Part shown: piece after piece, positions 55,147 to 64,000 of the stretch
How the letters are laid out: each line of letters opens with the position of its first letter
How positions within the stretch are numbered: the first letter of the stretch is position 1
DNA from: Aureimonas sp. AU20
GTDB lineage: Bacteria > Pseudomonadota > Alphaproteobacteria > Rhizobiales > Rhizobiaceae
Direction of reading: 5' to 3'
Length of the DNA: 64,000 bases
Assembly (NCBI RefSeq): GCF_001442755.1
Contig: NZ_CP006367.1
Span: 744,001 to 808,000, forward strand
Made by a program: the position numbers and the translations under genes
The notes under the pieces: model-generated
What the model was told of the DNA's origin: nothing
Database searches by the model: none
Seen by the model: the letters and a program-made list of their open reading frames with translations, nothing else

Positions 55147-55348
55147 TGGGGGACACATACTTGGGAAGACTTACGATCTCCGCTTTTCGAGCGGGTCGAT
55201 ACCAAGAACTACATGCGGGGCGAACGCGCGGCTGTACAGGGCATTTTGTCGCATTTGGGACGGATTGGCCATGCTCGGGTCAGCTTGAAACTCCGAGAGC
55301 GCTTTTCCCGAAGGCTGGTTCGGCGTTTCCGATTTCGTAAGAAAAATG

Positions 55349-55364
55349 TGTTTCACGTGAAACG
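55349..55364. promoter_or_regulatory. parS-like ParB-binding palindrome
   Basis: TGTTTCACGTGAAACG matches the chromosomal parS consensus TGTTTCACGTGAAACA at 15 of 16 positions, including the full TTTCACGTGAAA palindrome. It lies in an intergenic space between the XRE gene and the HD-GYP gene. No parA or parB is in the window. In alphaproteobacteria parS sites cluster in the origin region. Confidence 0.75.
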
Positions 55365-55375
55365 TCGTGTCGTCC

Positions 55376-55567
55376 TCAGTCCAGCAGGTCGCTCGGCTTG
55401 ACCCGGAAATGCTGCGCCAGCGCTCGCAAGGCCTTGGGTGGGATTTCGGCGCGACCGTTCTCGATCGCCTGCAGAAGCGGGGCAGGAAGGCCTGTGGAGC
55501 GGGACACGGTCTCGATCGTGTCGCCATCCGTGGTGCGCAGACGACGGACATTGTCGGGAAGCGCCAT
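55376..55567 (-). CDS. Small XRE-family helix-turn-helix protein (63 aa)
   Basis: A 63-residue protein that is essentially one HTH: VRRLRTTDGDTIETVSRSTG, LPAPLLQAIENGRAEIPPKA, then LRALAQHFRVKPSDLL. Cro/C1-type DNA-binding proteins of this size usually act as repressors or antitoxin-like regulators. GGAGAT precedes ATG 55565-55567 at ideal spacing. No toxin gene is adjacent. Its stop lies 11 bases from the parS-like site. Confidence 0.85.
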   Translation of the reverse strand: MALPDNVRRLRTTDGDTIETVSRSTGLPAPLLQAIENGRAEIPPKALRALAQHFRVKPSDLLD

Positions 55568-55976
55568 GGGATCTCCTCGATCATTGGGGCGCGGCTCGGC
55601 TTCGCCGGCAGCAGGGTTCCAGATAGGCAGCCCGTTCAAGAGCCAGCGGTCCGAAGATGGCGTTCGGCCCATGAGGTGCGCAGCCTGCATGGACCTCAGG
55701 TTTCGGGTCGAACCGGCCCGGATTTGGCGGGGCGAGGCGCTGAGGTCAAGATCGGCTTTTGATCGACCGATAATCGCGACTTTCGAAGAGAGAAGTTGGC
55801 GGGCGGGACACCAGTCTCGATCGGAAAGACCAGCGTGAGGCATGAGTTGCCGATCTCCAGCTCTTGTTCGGCAGTCTTGGATCGGTCCCCGAACCCCCTG
55901 CTTCCTCGTGCCGAGCCTCGCGTGCGGGGTTAACGTCTGTACCGACATGAACCACCCCATACCGTCGCAACGACAC
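55568..55976. other. Intergenic, no gene seen
   Basis: DNA between the XRE gene and the ccrM promoter region. Several open frames exist, but none has both a ribosome binding site and a recognisable product. It probably carries the XRE promoter at its left end. Confidence 0.5.
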
Positions 55977-56054
55977 GATTCCCGCCCGATGCAGCCCGAT
56001 GGGCTGGTTTTGAATCGTAAGCGGAACGAGTTCTTAACCCTCTTCGGTAACCAT
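55977..56054 (+). promoter_or_regulatory. Putative ccrM promoter region with two GANTC sites and a CtrA-like motif
   Basis: Two GANTC sites (GATTC at 55977-55981, GAATC at 56012-56016) lie 106 to 145 bases upstream of ccrM. A TTAA (56034) is followed 13 bases later by GTAACCAT (56047-56054), resembling the CtrA box TTAA-N7-TTAACCAT with wrong spacing and one mismatch. In Caulobacter, CtrA and GANTC methylation control ccrM; the CtrA assignment here is tentative. Confidence 0.45.
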
Positions 56055-56109
56055 GTTGTCTGAGGGTCGGCGGCGGATATCGGCTGCCTTTCGTGTTTTG
56101 CGTTGATGA

Positions 56110-57357
<1,248 letters not shown>

Positions 57358-57966
57358 GATTCTAGAACCCGGGACAAATCCTGCCGGGGTCGGCTGGGCG
57401 GGTTCTTGGCCGCTCCCGCGGTCGCGAATGCTTAAGCTGAGCCATTGGCATCACTCAGGGCTCGCTCTTTGTGAGCTTCCCAAAGTCTTGCGCGCATCTT
57501 CCGCCCTCAGGTCTTGCCCCGATCTCTGAGGCAACGCTCCCTTATAGAGAGAGCCGCATCGTACTTCGCTTTCGATAGCAGAGCGCAGCGCCTTGGAGCG
57601 CCGAGTTCGGGGAATTGAAAACCTCCCGTTGATCTCGCCCGGTCGCCGGGCGGATCGCAACGCAGCTCCCTGGGCCGAGCAGTCTATCGCCAGTCTACGA
57701 TGCTTCGAAGCTCCCACTGACATCGGCAAGCCGACTGCTTGGCTGCCTGTCTTCCACCTCCCGATCGGCATCCATTCCGCGACGAAACGCCTCATGCCGC
57801 TCGCTGCGCCTCTGCCGCAACGTCAGCCTGTCTTAGCCTAATCGCCTTCGTGGCTGCTGAAGACAAGGCGCGTCCGATTTGACACGGAGGCGTTCTTTCC
57901 CGCATTTCCAAGGCGGGATCGGCGTCCGTCTGGGTCGGGCGATATGAGGGAGACGACGTTTCGATC
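57358..57966. other. 609-base intergenic region, no gene recognised
   Basis: Between ccrM and a LysR gene. AGAACCCG (57362) and CGGGTTCT (about 57397) could pair around a 27-base loop just after ccrM, a weak terminator candidate without a T-run. The remainder has lower coding character than its neighbours, and I see no family match in six frames. It may contain a decayed gene or a small RNA that I cannot identify. Confidence 0.45.
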
Positions 57967-58995
57967 ATGCTTGAGCGTCTCGGCTCCGAGCCGAACATTC
58001 CCGCCGTCGACCGCTCTCCGCTCGATGTCGCCGGTCTTCTGTCCCGCCCGATCTGGAAGGAACTTCGCACCTTCCTGGCGGTGGCCAAGAGCCGGTCCTT
58101 CGCGGAAGCTGCGGTAATGCTGAACACGAGCGGGCCGACGGTCAGCCGCGACGTGAAGCGGCTGGAATCGCAAATCAACGCGCAACTCGTGGTTTCCAGC
58201 CATTCCGGCATCACGCTGACCGAGCAGGGGCGGGGGCTGGCGATGGACCTCGCCGATCTCGACTTCAAGCTTCACACGCTCTCGTCCAATATCGGGCGCG
58301 AAAAGACGGAGCTTGCGGGCACGGTGACGATCAGCGTCACCTCCGGCCTGTCGGTCGCCTTCGTGGCGCCGGCGGTGATGCGGCTCGGCGCGCGCTATCC
58401 CAACATCGCTGTGGATCTGAAGGACCAGATTTCCTTCGTCGATTTCAACAAGAACCAAGCCGAGATCATGCTGTCCATGGCGCCGCTGCCGCGCAGCGAC
58501 GTGACCTCGCGCGAGGTCGGCACGCTGCATCTCATTCCCGTCGCGCACCGCCGCTATATCGAGGCGCAGGGCGTGCCGAGCCTGTCGCGCCTCGGTCAGC
58601 ACCGTTTCCTGCAATGCAGCTACTACACGGCGGCGGGCGATCCCTGGGAGCGTTGGCGCGAGATCGTCCGCGCCGGGCTTCCCGCCCATAGCGCGGCCAA
58701 TTCGCTGGCTTACTACTCCTTCGCCAAGAGCGGGATGGGTGTGGCGTTGCTGGGCAACTACGTGCTGATCGACCCGGATTTCGTGCCGATTGACCTGAAC
58801 GTCCACATTCCCATCAAGCTCTATCTCGTCGCCCTGACGGACCGGCTTCGCTCGCGGCCCGTGCGCGCGGTGTTCGACTGGCTGGCCGGGACCATTGCGG
58901 ACAATCCGATGTTCGCGCGCGAGCTGACCCTCCAGCCGACCCGCTCGGCGCCGGAAAACGATTTTCGCGCCTTTTTCAATCTGCCCTTGCTCTAG
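57967..58995 (+). CDS. LysR-family transcriptional regulator
   Basis: A 342-aa LysR-type protein. The winged helix starts unusually late, near residue 30 (ELRTFLAVAKSRSFAEAAVM, then LNTSGPTVSRDVKRLESQIN), and a periplasmic-binding-protein-like effector domain follows (GTVTISVTSGLSVAFVAPAV, then SGMGVALLGNYVL). It is somewhat longer than average because of both tails. The target is unknown; the nearest candidates are the GNAT pair it converges on. The last 20 bases overlap the 3' end of the 81-aa gene. Confidence 0.86.
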   Translation: MLERLGSEPNIPAVDRSPLDVAGLLSRPIWKELRTFLAVAKSRSFAEAAVMLNTSGPTVSRDVKRLESQINAQLVVSSHSGITLTEQGRGLAMDLADLDFKLHTLSSNIGREKTELAGTVTISVTSGLSVAFVAPAVMRLGARYPNIAVDLKDQISFVDFNKNQAEIMLSMAPLPRSDVTSREVGTLHLIPVAHRRYIEAQGVPSLSRLGQHRFLQCSYYTAAGDPWERWREIVRAGLPAHSAANSLAYYSFAKSGMGVALLGNYVLIDPDFVPIDLNVHIPIKLYLVALTDRLRSRPVRAVFDWLAGTIADNPMFARELTLQPTRSAPENDFRAFFNLPLL

Positions 58996-59221
58996 CCTCC
59001 CGCGTCCGCCGGTTCACCTCGTCGGCAATGTCGATATAGGCGTTGCCGACATCTTCCAGGAACGAGCTGAAGTCGGGCGGCAGGGCGCTGGAGTCGGACA
59101 GGAGCCGCAGCACCATTTCGGTGTGCATGCGCAGGCGGTTGACGATTTCGACCTGCGTGTGGGCGATGGTGAAGTCGGTGTCGAAGACCCGCAGCGCGTC
59201 GTTCTTGGGCGCGGCGCTCAT
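58976..59221 (-). CDS. Hypothetical helical protein, 81 aa
   Basis: A hydrophilic, probably all-helical protein (TQVEIVNRLRMHTEMVLRLL, FSSFLEDVGNAYIDIADEVN) that I do not recognise. It is translated downstream of the GNAT gene with an ATGA overlap, so the two are likely to function together. Its 3' end overlaps the convergent LysR gene by 20 bases. Confidence 0.7.
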   Translation of the reverse strand: MSAAPKNDALRVFDTDFTIAHTQVEIVNRLRMHTEMVLRLLSDSSALPPDFSSFLEDVGNAYIDIADEVNRRTREARARAD

Positions 59222-59790
59222 TCGAAATCGCTCGGCCGATCCCAGTCGCCTTCCACCCGGAGAAGCAGCGCGCTGTCGGCGTCCATCGTGATCGCCTTGT
59301 CGTGCGGCTTCAGCGTACCGACGACGGTGATGTAGGGTTCGGAATGTCCCAGAATATAAGCCGGCTTATCGTCCAGCGCCTCGAAGCCGAAGAGCTTGGT
59401 CCAGAGCTTGGTCAGGCGCGGTTCGGACTGCGTCATGACCTTCGAATAGCCCTTGCGGGCGACATGCTCGAAGGTCGCCTGGATGCAGCGCTTGATGACG
59501 AAGGGGTTGCGCGCCTTCTCGCGAAAGCAGGTCCGCTCGTATTTGGCAAAGCCCGCGAACCAGCGGATGCGCAAGGCGCCGATCGGCTCCTCGTCGTCGT
59601 AGAAGACGAAATGCGTGGCCTGATTGTCGTTGCCGTCGAACACGAAGCGGGAGGGAACGTCCAACTCGTGCACGAAGCAGATGCTGCGCAGGATCGTGAT
59701 GTCCCGCATATGGTCGGCGCTCGTCGCGATCACCGCGCGCAGGCTGTTGCTGCCGGGGCGGGGAGCGCTGGAAGTCGGGGAAACGGACAT
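59218..59790 (-). CDS. GNAT-like N-acyltransferase
   Basis: A 190-aa protein with a GNAT pattern: LRSICFVHELDVPSRFVFDG, ATHFVFYDDEEPIGALRIRW, then IKRCIQATFEHVARKGYSKV with GFEALDDKPAYILGHSEPY. The segment CFVHELDVP mirrors the VFVxEQxVP of general GNATs. A C-terminal extension (ADSALLLRVEGDWDRPSD) is unusual. The acyl donor and acceptor are unknown. ATG 59788-59790 is chosen; an upstream ATG at 59854-59856 is possible. It is divergent from a 69-aa gene across 88 bases. Confidence 0.78.
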   Translation of the reverse strand: MSVSPTSSAPRPGSNSLRAVIATSADHMRDITILRSICFVHELDVPSRFVFDGNDNQATHFVFYDDEEPIGALRIRWFAGFAKYERTCFREKARNPFVIKRCIQATFEHVARKGYSKVMTQSEPRLTKLWTKLFGFEALDDKPAYILGHSEPYITVVGTLKPHDKAITMDADSALLLRVEGDWDRPSDFE

Positions 59791-59878
59791 GATATCGTCT
59801 CGTTCGTTGCGTGACCCCAATCGTGCCAAAGACATGCGCTTGGTCGGAAGCATCAAGATTTTGAAGGGCGTTTCAAAT

Positions 59879-60088
59879 ATGAACGACTTCGACGTGCTGG
59901 AGCAGCGCTACGTCCAACTGGCGGTGGAAGGCGTCGGCCTGTTCGGCGACGACCCCGCCGAGATCCGCCGCCATATCGACCGGGCGCTGTCTGGCTGGAG
60001 CGAGGCCGATCGCCGGCGGCTGCGCGAGCTTCTGGCGATCAAGACCAGCGCGCCGGCGCAGATGGGGCCGGGCGAGAGCCTGTGCTGA
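59879..60088 (+). CDS. Hypothetical protein, 69 aa
   Basis: A small, mostly helical protein (MNDFDVLEQRYVQLAVEGVG, DPAEIRRHIDRALSGWSEAD). No family is recognised. It starts at an ATG after a TTTCAAAT stretch and is divergent from the GNAT gene, with which it must share promoter DNA. It ends six bases before the convergent DUF1007 gene. Confidence 0.6.
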   Translation: MNDFDVLEQRYVQLAVEGVGLFGDDPAEIRRHIDRALSGWSEADRRRLRELLAIKTSAPAQMGPGESLC

Positions 60089-60094
60089 GCCGGA

Positions 60095-60703
60095 TCAGTC
60101 GCAGGCGACGCTGACCTCCTGCGGAATCACGAGCCCGTCGAAATAGGCGTCCGCCGGCTTGGAGGCGATCACCGCGCGGCAGCTTTCCGCCCCTTCGCCG
60201 CGAAGGAGGATCGGCTCGCCCGCCGCCAGCGCCGCGCCCACGGCATAGTCGGGGTCCTTGATCTCCACGCCGATTCGCGCCGTCTTCGGCGCCAGTGGCT
60301 GGGGCAGGCGCAGGCCGAAGGAAAAGGTCACGCGCCCGTTCGCCACTGCTGCCTTGAAGCCGAAAGGCTCGGGAACCGGAACGCTTTCGCCGTTCACCGT
60401 CAGGAAGGTGAAATAGTGGATGGCCGACAGGCGCGCGAAGGTCTCGTCGCGGATCGCCCCGCTTTCCGCCTCGCTGAAGGTCCCGTCGTTGTTCTCGTCG
60501 TAATCGGCCAGAAGCTGCGCGCTGAAGGTTTCGTCGAAGGTCCAGCTTTCGCCGAGCCCGGTGATCGCCGAGCCCTCGAAGTTGAACAGGAGATGGCAGT
60601 CCATCGTGATGTCGGGATGGGCCGCTGCCGGCGCGGCCGACAGCAGGGCGGCAACCAGGCCCAACGCCAGCGCGCGGAGGCGGATCGAAGCGCCTTGTCT
60701 CAT
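60095..60703 (-). CDS. DUF1007-family exported protein
   Basis: A 202-aa protein with a signal peptide (RLRALALGLVAALLSAAPAA, cleavage near AAAHP). The mature start HPDITMDCHLLFNFEG resembles DUF1007 proteins (HPHVF-type), which occur beside nickel/cobalt exporters and HupE-like permeases. DYDENNDGTFSEAE is an EF-hand-like acidic loop, also typical of this family. The ATG at 60701-60703 overlaps the stop of the membrane gene upstream. A role as periplasmic metal-handling accessory is inferred from context. Confidence 0.78.
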   Translation of the reverse strand: MRQGASIRLRALALGLVAALLSAAPAAAHPDITMDCHLLFNFEGSAITGLGESWTFDETFSAQLLADYDENNDGTFSEAESGAIRDETFARLSAIHYFTFLTVNGESVPVPEPFGFKAAVANGRVTFSFGLRLPQPLAPKTARIGVEIKDPDYAVGAALAAGEPILLRGEGAESCRAVIASKPADAYFDGLVIPQEVSVACD

Positions 60704-61506
60704 GGCGGCGATCCCTCGCGAAACGGCATCGCCGGGCGCGCGCCTTGCGGAAACAGCTCCTCGGCGGCCGGCCCGGCGAACGGGTTCGGCCGGGGCGCCG
60801 ACGGCCCGGGCAGGGCGGGGGCCGGCGAGGGCGCAGGCGGCGGCGGGGGCGCGACCGCGCGGCGCGGCGGCACGGTGGAGGCCGCGCCGTAGAGAAGCCC
60901 GATCGCCAGCAGCCAGCTTCCCAAGATGCGCGCGCCGATCGGCGCCCAGCGCGGGCGAAAGGCGCGGACGGTGAGGGTGACGGCGAGCAGAACCCAGGCG
61001 CCGGCCAGCGCGCCGATCGGCCCGACGCGGGGGTCGTAAAGCGTCGGGTCCGTCAGGCGCATCGCGGCCATGTGGAGAAAGCCGAGAAGCGCGGCAACGG
61101 GGAGCGCGAGCGCCGGCCGCAGCCGGCTCGGCGCCAGAAGCGCCAGCCCAGAGGCGACGGCCGCCACGGGGCCTGCGAGAAACAGGTGCTCGGCCGCATG
61201 CGGCACCGGCGCCATCAGGGCGATGAACAGGCGATGCCCCTCCCAGCCCGCCGCGGCGCCAACCGCGAAGGCGGCGAGCGACAGCGCGAGGCCGAGCGCG
61301 GGCACCAGCGCCAGCGCGACGCCGAGCCCGGCGAGCGGCAGGACGCGCTCGAAGCCGAGCGCGCCGACCAGCACCCATCGCTCCAGCATGTCGCCGCCGG
61401 CGCTGTTGCGCAGGGTGAGCCACGCCACGACGCCGCCCCCGAGAAGGAGCAGCGCCGGCCCGGCCCAGCGGGCGCGGGGTGGTGCGAGCCGAGGCTCAGG
61501 CGGCAA
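60700..61506 (-). CDS. Multi-helix membrane protein of the hupE cluster
   Basis: A 268-aa protein with six or seven hydrophobic helices (WAGPALLLLGGGVVAWLTLR, LVPALGLALSLAAFAVGAAA, LLGFLHMAAMRLTDPTLY) and a Pro-rich C-terminal tail ([20 protein letters not shown]). The family is not recognised. It overlaps hupE upstream by 11 bases and the DUF1007 gene downstream by four, so it is firmly part of a three-gene operon. Its ordering suggests a permease partner or assembly factor. Confidence 0.75.
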   Translation of the reverse strand: MPPEPRLAPPRARWAGPALLLLGGGVVAWLTLRNSAGGDMLERWVLVGALGFERVLPLAGLGVALALVPALGLALSLAAFAVGAAAGWEGHRLFIALMAPVPHAAEHLFLAGPVAAVASGLALLAPSRLRPALALPVAALLGFLHMAAMRLTDPTLYDPRVGPIGALAGAWVLLAVTLTVRAFRPRWAPIGARILGSWLLAIGLLYGAASTVPPRRAVAPPPPPAPSPAPALPGPSAPRPNPFAGPAAEELFPQGARPAMPFREGSPP

Positions 61507-62095
61507 GGAAATAGCCGCCGCCCAGCGTAATCATGAGGCCCAGCGCGCGGGCGATGCGCCCGTGCATCGGCCGCTCCAAGGCAAGGCCGACACCGATGCC
61601 GAGAAGATGGATGAGGCCGGTCGCCAGCACGAAGCCGATGGCATAATCCGCCGGATCGGCCGCGTTCGGCAGTTCCGCGCCATGCGCATAGCCGTGGCAG
61701 ATGGCGAAGACCGAGATCAGCGCCAGCGCCGCCCATTCCGGCGGCTTCCAGGCGCAGGCGACGGCAAGACCCAGCGCCACCAGCGACAGGGCGATGCCGA
61801 TCTCGATGCCCGGCAGCGCGATGCCGGAAATGCCGATCACTCCGCCCAGCACCATGATGAGCGGAAAGGTGACGGGCAGAGTCCAGACCGAGCGCCCGCC
61901 CATCTGCGCGCCCCAAAGGCCGACCGCGAACATGGCGAGGAAATGGTCGGCGCCCGTCAGCGGATGCTCGAAGCCGCTGCCGAAGCCTCCGGCATTGCCC
62001 TGGAGGATATGGGCCTCGGCGACGCCGGGAAGCGCCAGCGCGAGCGCGGCGGCGATCAGGGCGGCGGATGCGAAACCGGAAAAATTGGGACGCAT
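61496..62095 (-). CDS. hupE: HupE/UreJ family nickel/cobalt permease
   Basis: A 199-aa protein with a signal-like N-terminus (ALIAAALALALPGVAEA) and six helices. It has the family motifs HPLTGADHFLAMFAVGLWGA (N-terminal signature with the metal-binding His and Asp), AICHGYAHGAELP and GLIHLLGIGVGL. HupE proteins import nickel for hydrogenase or urease, and some carry cobalt. No hydrogenase or urease is in the window, while cobalamin genes are abundant; cobalt is a reasonable but unproven substrate. No B12 box precedes it. Confidence 0.9.
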   Translation of the reverse strand: MRPNFSGFASAALIAAALALALPGVAEAHILQGNAGGFGSGFEHPLTGADHFLAMFAVGLWGAQMGGRSVWTLPVTFPLIMVLGGVIGISGIALPGIEIGIALSLVALGLAVACAWKPPEWAALALISVFAICHGYAHGAELPNAADPADYAIGFVLATGLIHLLGIGVGLALERPMHGRIARALGLMITLGGGYFLAA

Positions 62096-62838
62096 GGACA
62101 CTCGCAAGAGTTTGGGCGCGGGCTGGTGAAAGCGCGGCGCGCCGGGATGCGATTCGGACAAAGGCCCGCCACCCTATCACGAGAAAGGGAGCGGCCCGTG
62201 ACCTCGATTCCCGCCGATCGTGGCGGAAACGGGACGAAGGCTTGGGAGTCGGTTCGAAAACGCGGGCGGGATGGGCTTATGGGCCTGTTGCCTCGTCGCC
62301 TCAGCGACAGGGCCTGGGCCTCGCCTATCGACATGCGCATCGGCTTGCATTTCCCGAGTTGAATGCCTCGTGGGCTGCGAGACGCTCTCTAATCCTCCGG
62401 GCTGCCCTGATGCCGAACAGTCCTTGAAGGGGAACCTGCGGGTGGGAGCGTCACATCTTCACCGGTCCTCTCCTCGCGAAGGCCCGCTCTTTGGCCACAC
62501 ATCCCGTCATAGGTCCGCCAACTCGCGAGGCGTCGGCTGGCGGGTCCTCCATGGTCGGCAGAGTCGCCAATGCGCTTTCGCTCCACTCCTCACCTCTCGA
62601 CGCGCCTATCCCCCGCCCGCAAGTCCTCTTCTGCGCCCCAGAGCACCAGCTTGTTTTCGCCTCGGTCGAAAAATCCTTGGCAGCCCCGGCCGCGAAGGCG
62701 CTATCAGGAGCGCCGTGACCGACAAGGGCGAAAGCCGAGTCGGTTTCAGGGCCGCAGAGGCGCTGCCCTTCGGGGCGGGACCTGTCCCGGTTCGCCGGCT
62801 TCGAGCCCGAACGGCCGAGAGAAGAAACGGAGCGTCTT
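62096..62838. other. 743-base intergenic region containing repeat copy D
   Basis: Between hupE and the S33 peptidase on opposite strands. Apart from the dispersed-repeat copy near 62247-62370, I find no gene; the open frames here have no ribosome binding sites or family similarity. GAAGAAACGGAGCG just before 62839 is the peptidase ribosome binding site. Confidence 0.5.
62247..62370 (-). repeat. Dispersed repeat, copy D (decayed, reverse orientation)
   Basis: GAGTCGGTTCGAAAACGCGG plus GCGGGATGGG aligns with the reversed end of copy B (GAGCCTGTTTGGAAACTAGG plus GCGGGTCGG) at roughly 21 of 29 positions. About 70 bases later CTCGCC, ATGCGCATCGGCTTGCATTT follows, like the reversed B core CTCGCCGATGCG, CGCATCGCCTGCGTTT. 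It is more decayed than copies A and B and lies in no gene. Confidence 0.5.
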
Positions 62839-64000
62839 GTGATCCTGTCCGACACCGTGATCCCCGGAATGCGCCTTCGCGACCATCGCGTCGCCGTGCC
62901 GCTCGACTGGAGCCGGCCGGAGGGCGGGCCGACGATCGAGATCTTCGCGCGCGAGGTCGTGGACCCCTCGCGCGACCGCGAGGCCGATCTGCCCAGGCTC
63001 CTGTTTCTCCAGGGCGGGCCGGGCGGCAAGTCGCCGCGCCCGGCGGGCGGCGGGCCGTCCTGGCTGAAGGAGGCGCTGAAGACGCATCGCGTCATCCTGC
63101 TCGACCAGCGCGGAACGGGGCGCTCCAGCCGGATCGAAGGCGCCGACATGGCACGCTTCGCCGGCGCCGAGGCGGCGGCCGACCATCTCTGCCTGTTTCG
63201 CGCCGACAGCATCGTGCGCGACGCCGAGCATCTGCGCAAAACCGTCTTCGGCGGCGGCAAGTGGGAAACGCTCGGCCAGAGCTATGGCGGCTTCATCACC
63301 ATGAGCTACCTGTCCTTCGCGCCCGAAGGCCTGTCCGCCTGCTATGTGACGGGCGGCCTGCCGGGGCTTCGGACCGGGGCGGAGGAGGTCTATCGCCGCA
63401 CCTTCCCGAGGGCGCGAGAGAAGACCCGGCGCTATTACGAGCGCTACGAGGGGGACCGCGCGCTGGTCGGTCGCGTCGCGGATTTGCTGGAGGCCGATGA
63501 CGTGCGCCTGCCGGATGGCGACCGGCTCACCGCGCGCCGCCTTCAGATGCTGGGCTTCGACTTCGGCATGGGGCCGGGCTTCGAGAACGTCCATTGGCTC
63601 TTCGACGAGGCGTTTTCCGACAGCGGCCAAACGCGCCTGTCCGACCATTTCCTCGCCGCCGTCGAGGGACTGACCGGGTTCGCCGGCAACCCGCTCTATG
63701 CCGTCTTGCAGGAATGCATCTATGCGCAAGGGGAGGGGGCGACGGGCTGGGCGGCGGAGCGCGTGTCGCGTGCCCATCCCGACTTCGCGCCGGGCCATCG
63801 GCCGCTGCTCTTCCCCGGCGAGATGATCTATTCCTGGATGTTCGGCGAAATCCGCGCGCTGCGCCCTTTCCAGGCGGCGGCCGAGGCGCTGGCGGCCAAG
63901 ACCCACTATCCGCCGTTGGTGGACACGGCGCGCCTTGCCGCCAGCGACGTGCCGCTCGCGGCGGCGGTCTATTTCGACGATCTCTATGTCGATGCCGGGC
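62839..64000 (+). CDS. Alpha/beta hydrolase, proline iminopeptidase-like (S33), cut by window end
   Basis: The first 387 residues of an S33-type alpha/beta hydrolase. The oxyanion region is LLFLQGGPGGKSP and VILLDQRGTGRSS. The nucleophile elbow is LGQSYGGFITMSYLSFAPEG (Ser in G-Q-S-Y-G). A cap domain with ERYEGDRALVGRVADLLE and a conserved GFDFGMGPGFENVHWLFDEAF follows. These resemble the larger proline iminopeptidases and tripeptidyl aminopeptidases that release N-terminal residues from peptides. The start is a GTG at 62839 with GGAG ten bases upstream. The catalytic Asp and His lie beyond the window end or very near it. Confidence 0.9.
   Translation, partial: MILSDTVIPGMRLRDHRVAVPLDWSRPEGGPTIEIFAREVVDPSRDREADLPRLLFLQGGPGGKSPRPAGGGPSWLKEALKTHRVILLDQRGTGRSSRIEGADMARFAGAEAAADHLCLFRADSIVRDAEHLRKTVFGGGKWETLGQSYGGFITMSYLSFAPEGLSACYVTGGLPGLRTGAEEVYRRTFPRAREKTRRYYERYEGDRALVGRVADLLEADDVRLPDGDRLTARRLQMLGFDFGMGPGFENVHWLFDEAFSDSGQTRLSDHFLAAVEGLTGFAGNPLYAVLQECIYAQGEGATGWAAERVSRAHPDFAPGHRPLLFPGEMIYSWMFGEIRALRPFQAAAEALAAKTHYPPLVDTARLAASDVPLAAAVYFDDLYVDAG

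Noticed and set aside
57451..57795. A 114-codon minus-strand frame after ccrM
   Set aside because: No ribosome binding site and no recognisable family. I kept the region as unexplained rather than calling a gene.

Overview
The window is GC-rich, densely packed chromosomal DNA from an alphaproteobacterium, most likely Hyphomicrobiales (Rhizobiales). The evidence is the gene order rsmI / hemW-rdgB-rph / hrcA-grpE, a CcrM-type GANTC methyltransferase, an HWE-family histidine kinase, a lysE/lysG-type pair and a cobW-cobN-cobO cluster. A family such as Aurantimonadaceae would fit, but that is a guess. I see no tRNA, rRNA, CRISPR array, prophage or intact insertion sequence.

Layout. (1) 1-11.5 kb is housekeeping: rsmI (cut by the window edge), ynfA, hemW, rdgB, rph, then divergent hrcA and grpE, an amino-acid exporter with its LysR regulator, folD, a 3-hydroxybutyrate dehydrogenase-like SDR, a DUF3096 miniprotein and a type II NADH dehydrogenase. 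(2) 11.5-18.9 kb is a minus-strand cobalamin operon: a B12 riboswitch, then cbtB, cbtA, cobP, cobW, cobN and cobO. (3) 19-23 kb holds an HWE histidine kinase with a single-domain response regulator, an SDR and a cytochrome b561. (4) 23.2-40.8 kb is a second, larger cobalamin block: MFS-tauE-cobQ on minus; cbiX-cobH-cobL-cobI-cbiG/cobJ-cobM on plus; cobK and cbiD on minus; cobB-cobC-cobD on plus. (5) 41-52 kb is accessory: a GH16-like glycosidase, a CsbD-like stress protein, RNase D-like exonuclease, zinc alcohol dehydrogenase, an orphan CHASE3 protein, NUDIX, an endonuclease III relative, LrgAB and a GH13 enzyme. (6) 52-57.4 kb combines c-di-GMP enzymes (GGDEF-EAL and HD-GYP, tail to tail), a near-consensus parS site, a mini XRE repressor and ccrM. 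(7) 58-64 kb has a LysR gene, a GNAT/small-protein pair, a HupE nickel/cobalt module and an S33 peptidase cut by the window edge.

How it works together. The cobalamin genes cover most of the corrin ring route, cobyrinate amidation and lower-loop steps, together with candidate metal uptake (CbtAB here, HupE at 61 kb). The set is mixed. It carries the cobalt-early markers CbiX, CbiG and CbiD, lacks CobG and CobF in this window, and still has the cobalt-late chelatase subunit CobN with CobW and CobO.

The most unusual sequence-level observations are these. Decayed partial copies of the 5' ends of cobB and cobD sit just upstream of the intact genes, with a weaker hint upstream of cobL. A roughly 0.2-kb dispersed repeat has ends that abut the stop codons of cobD and lrgB. 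CbiX carries a very long His/Gly tail encoded partly by a perfect hexamer array. A parS-like palindrome lies about 0.75 kb from ccrM.
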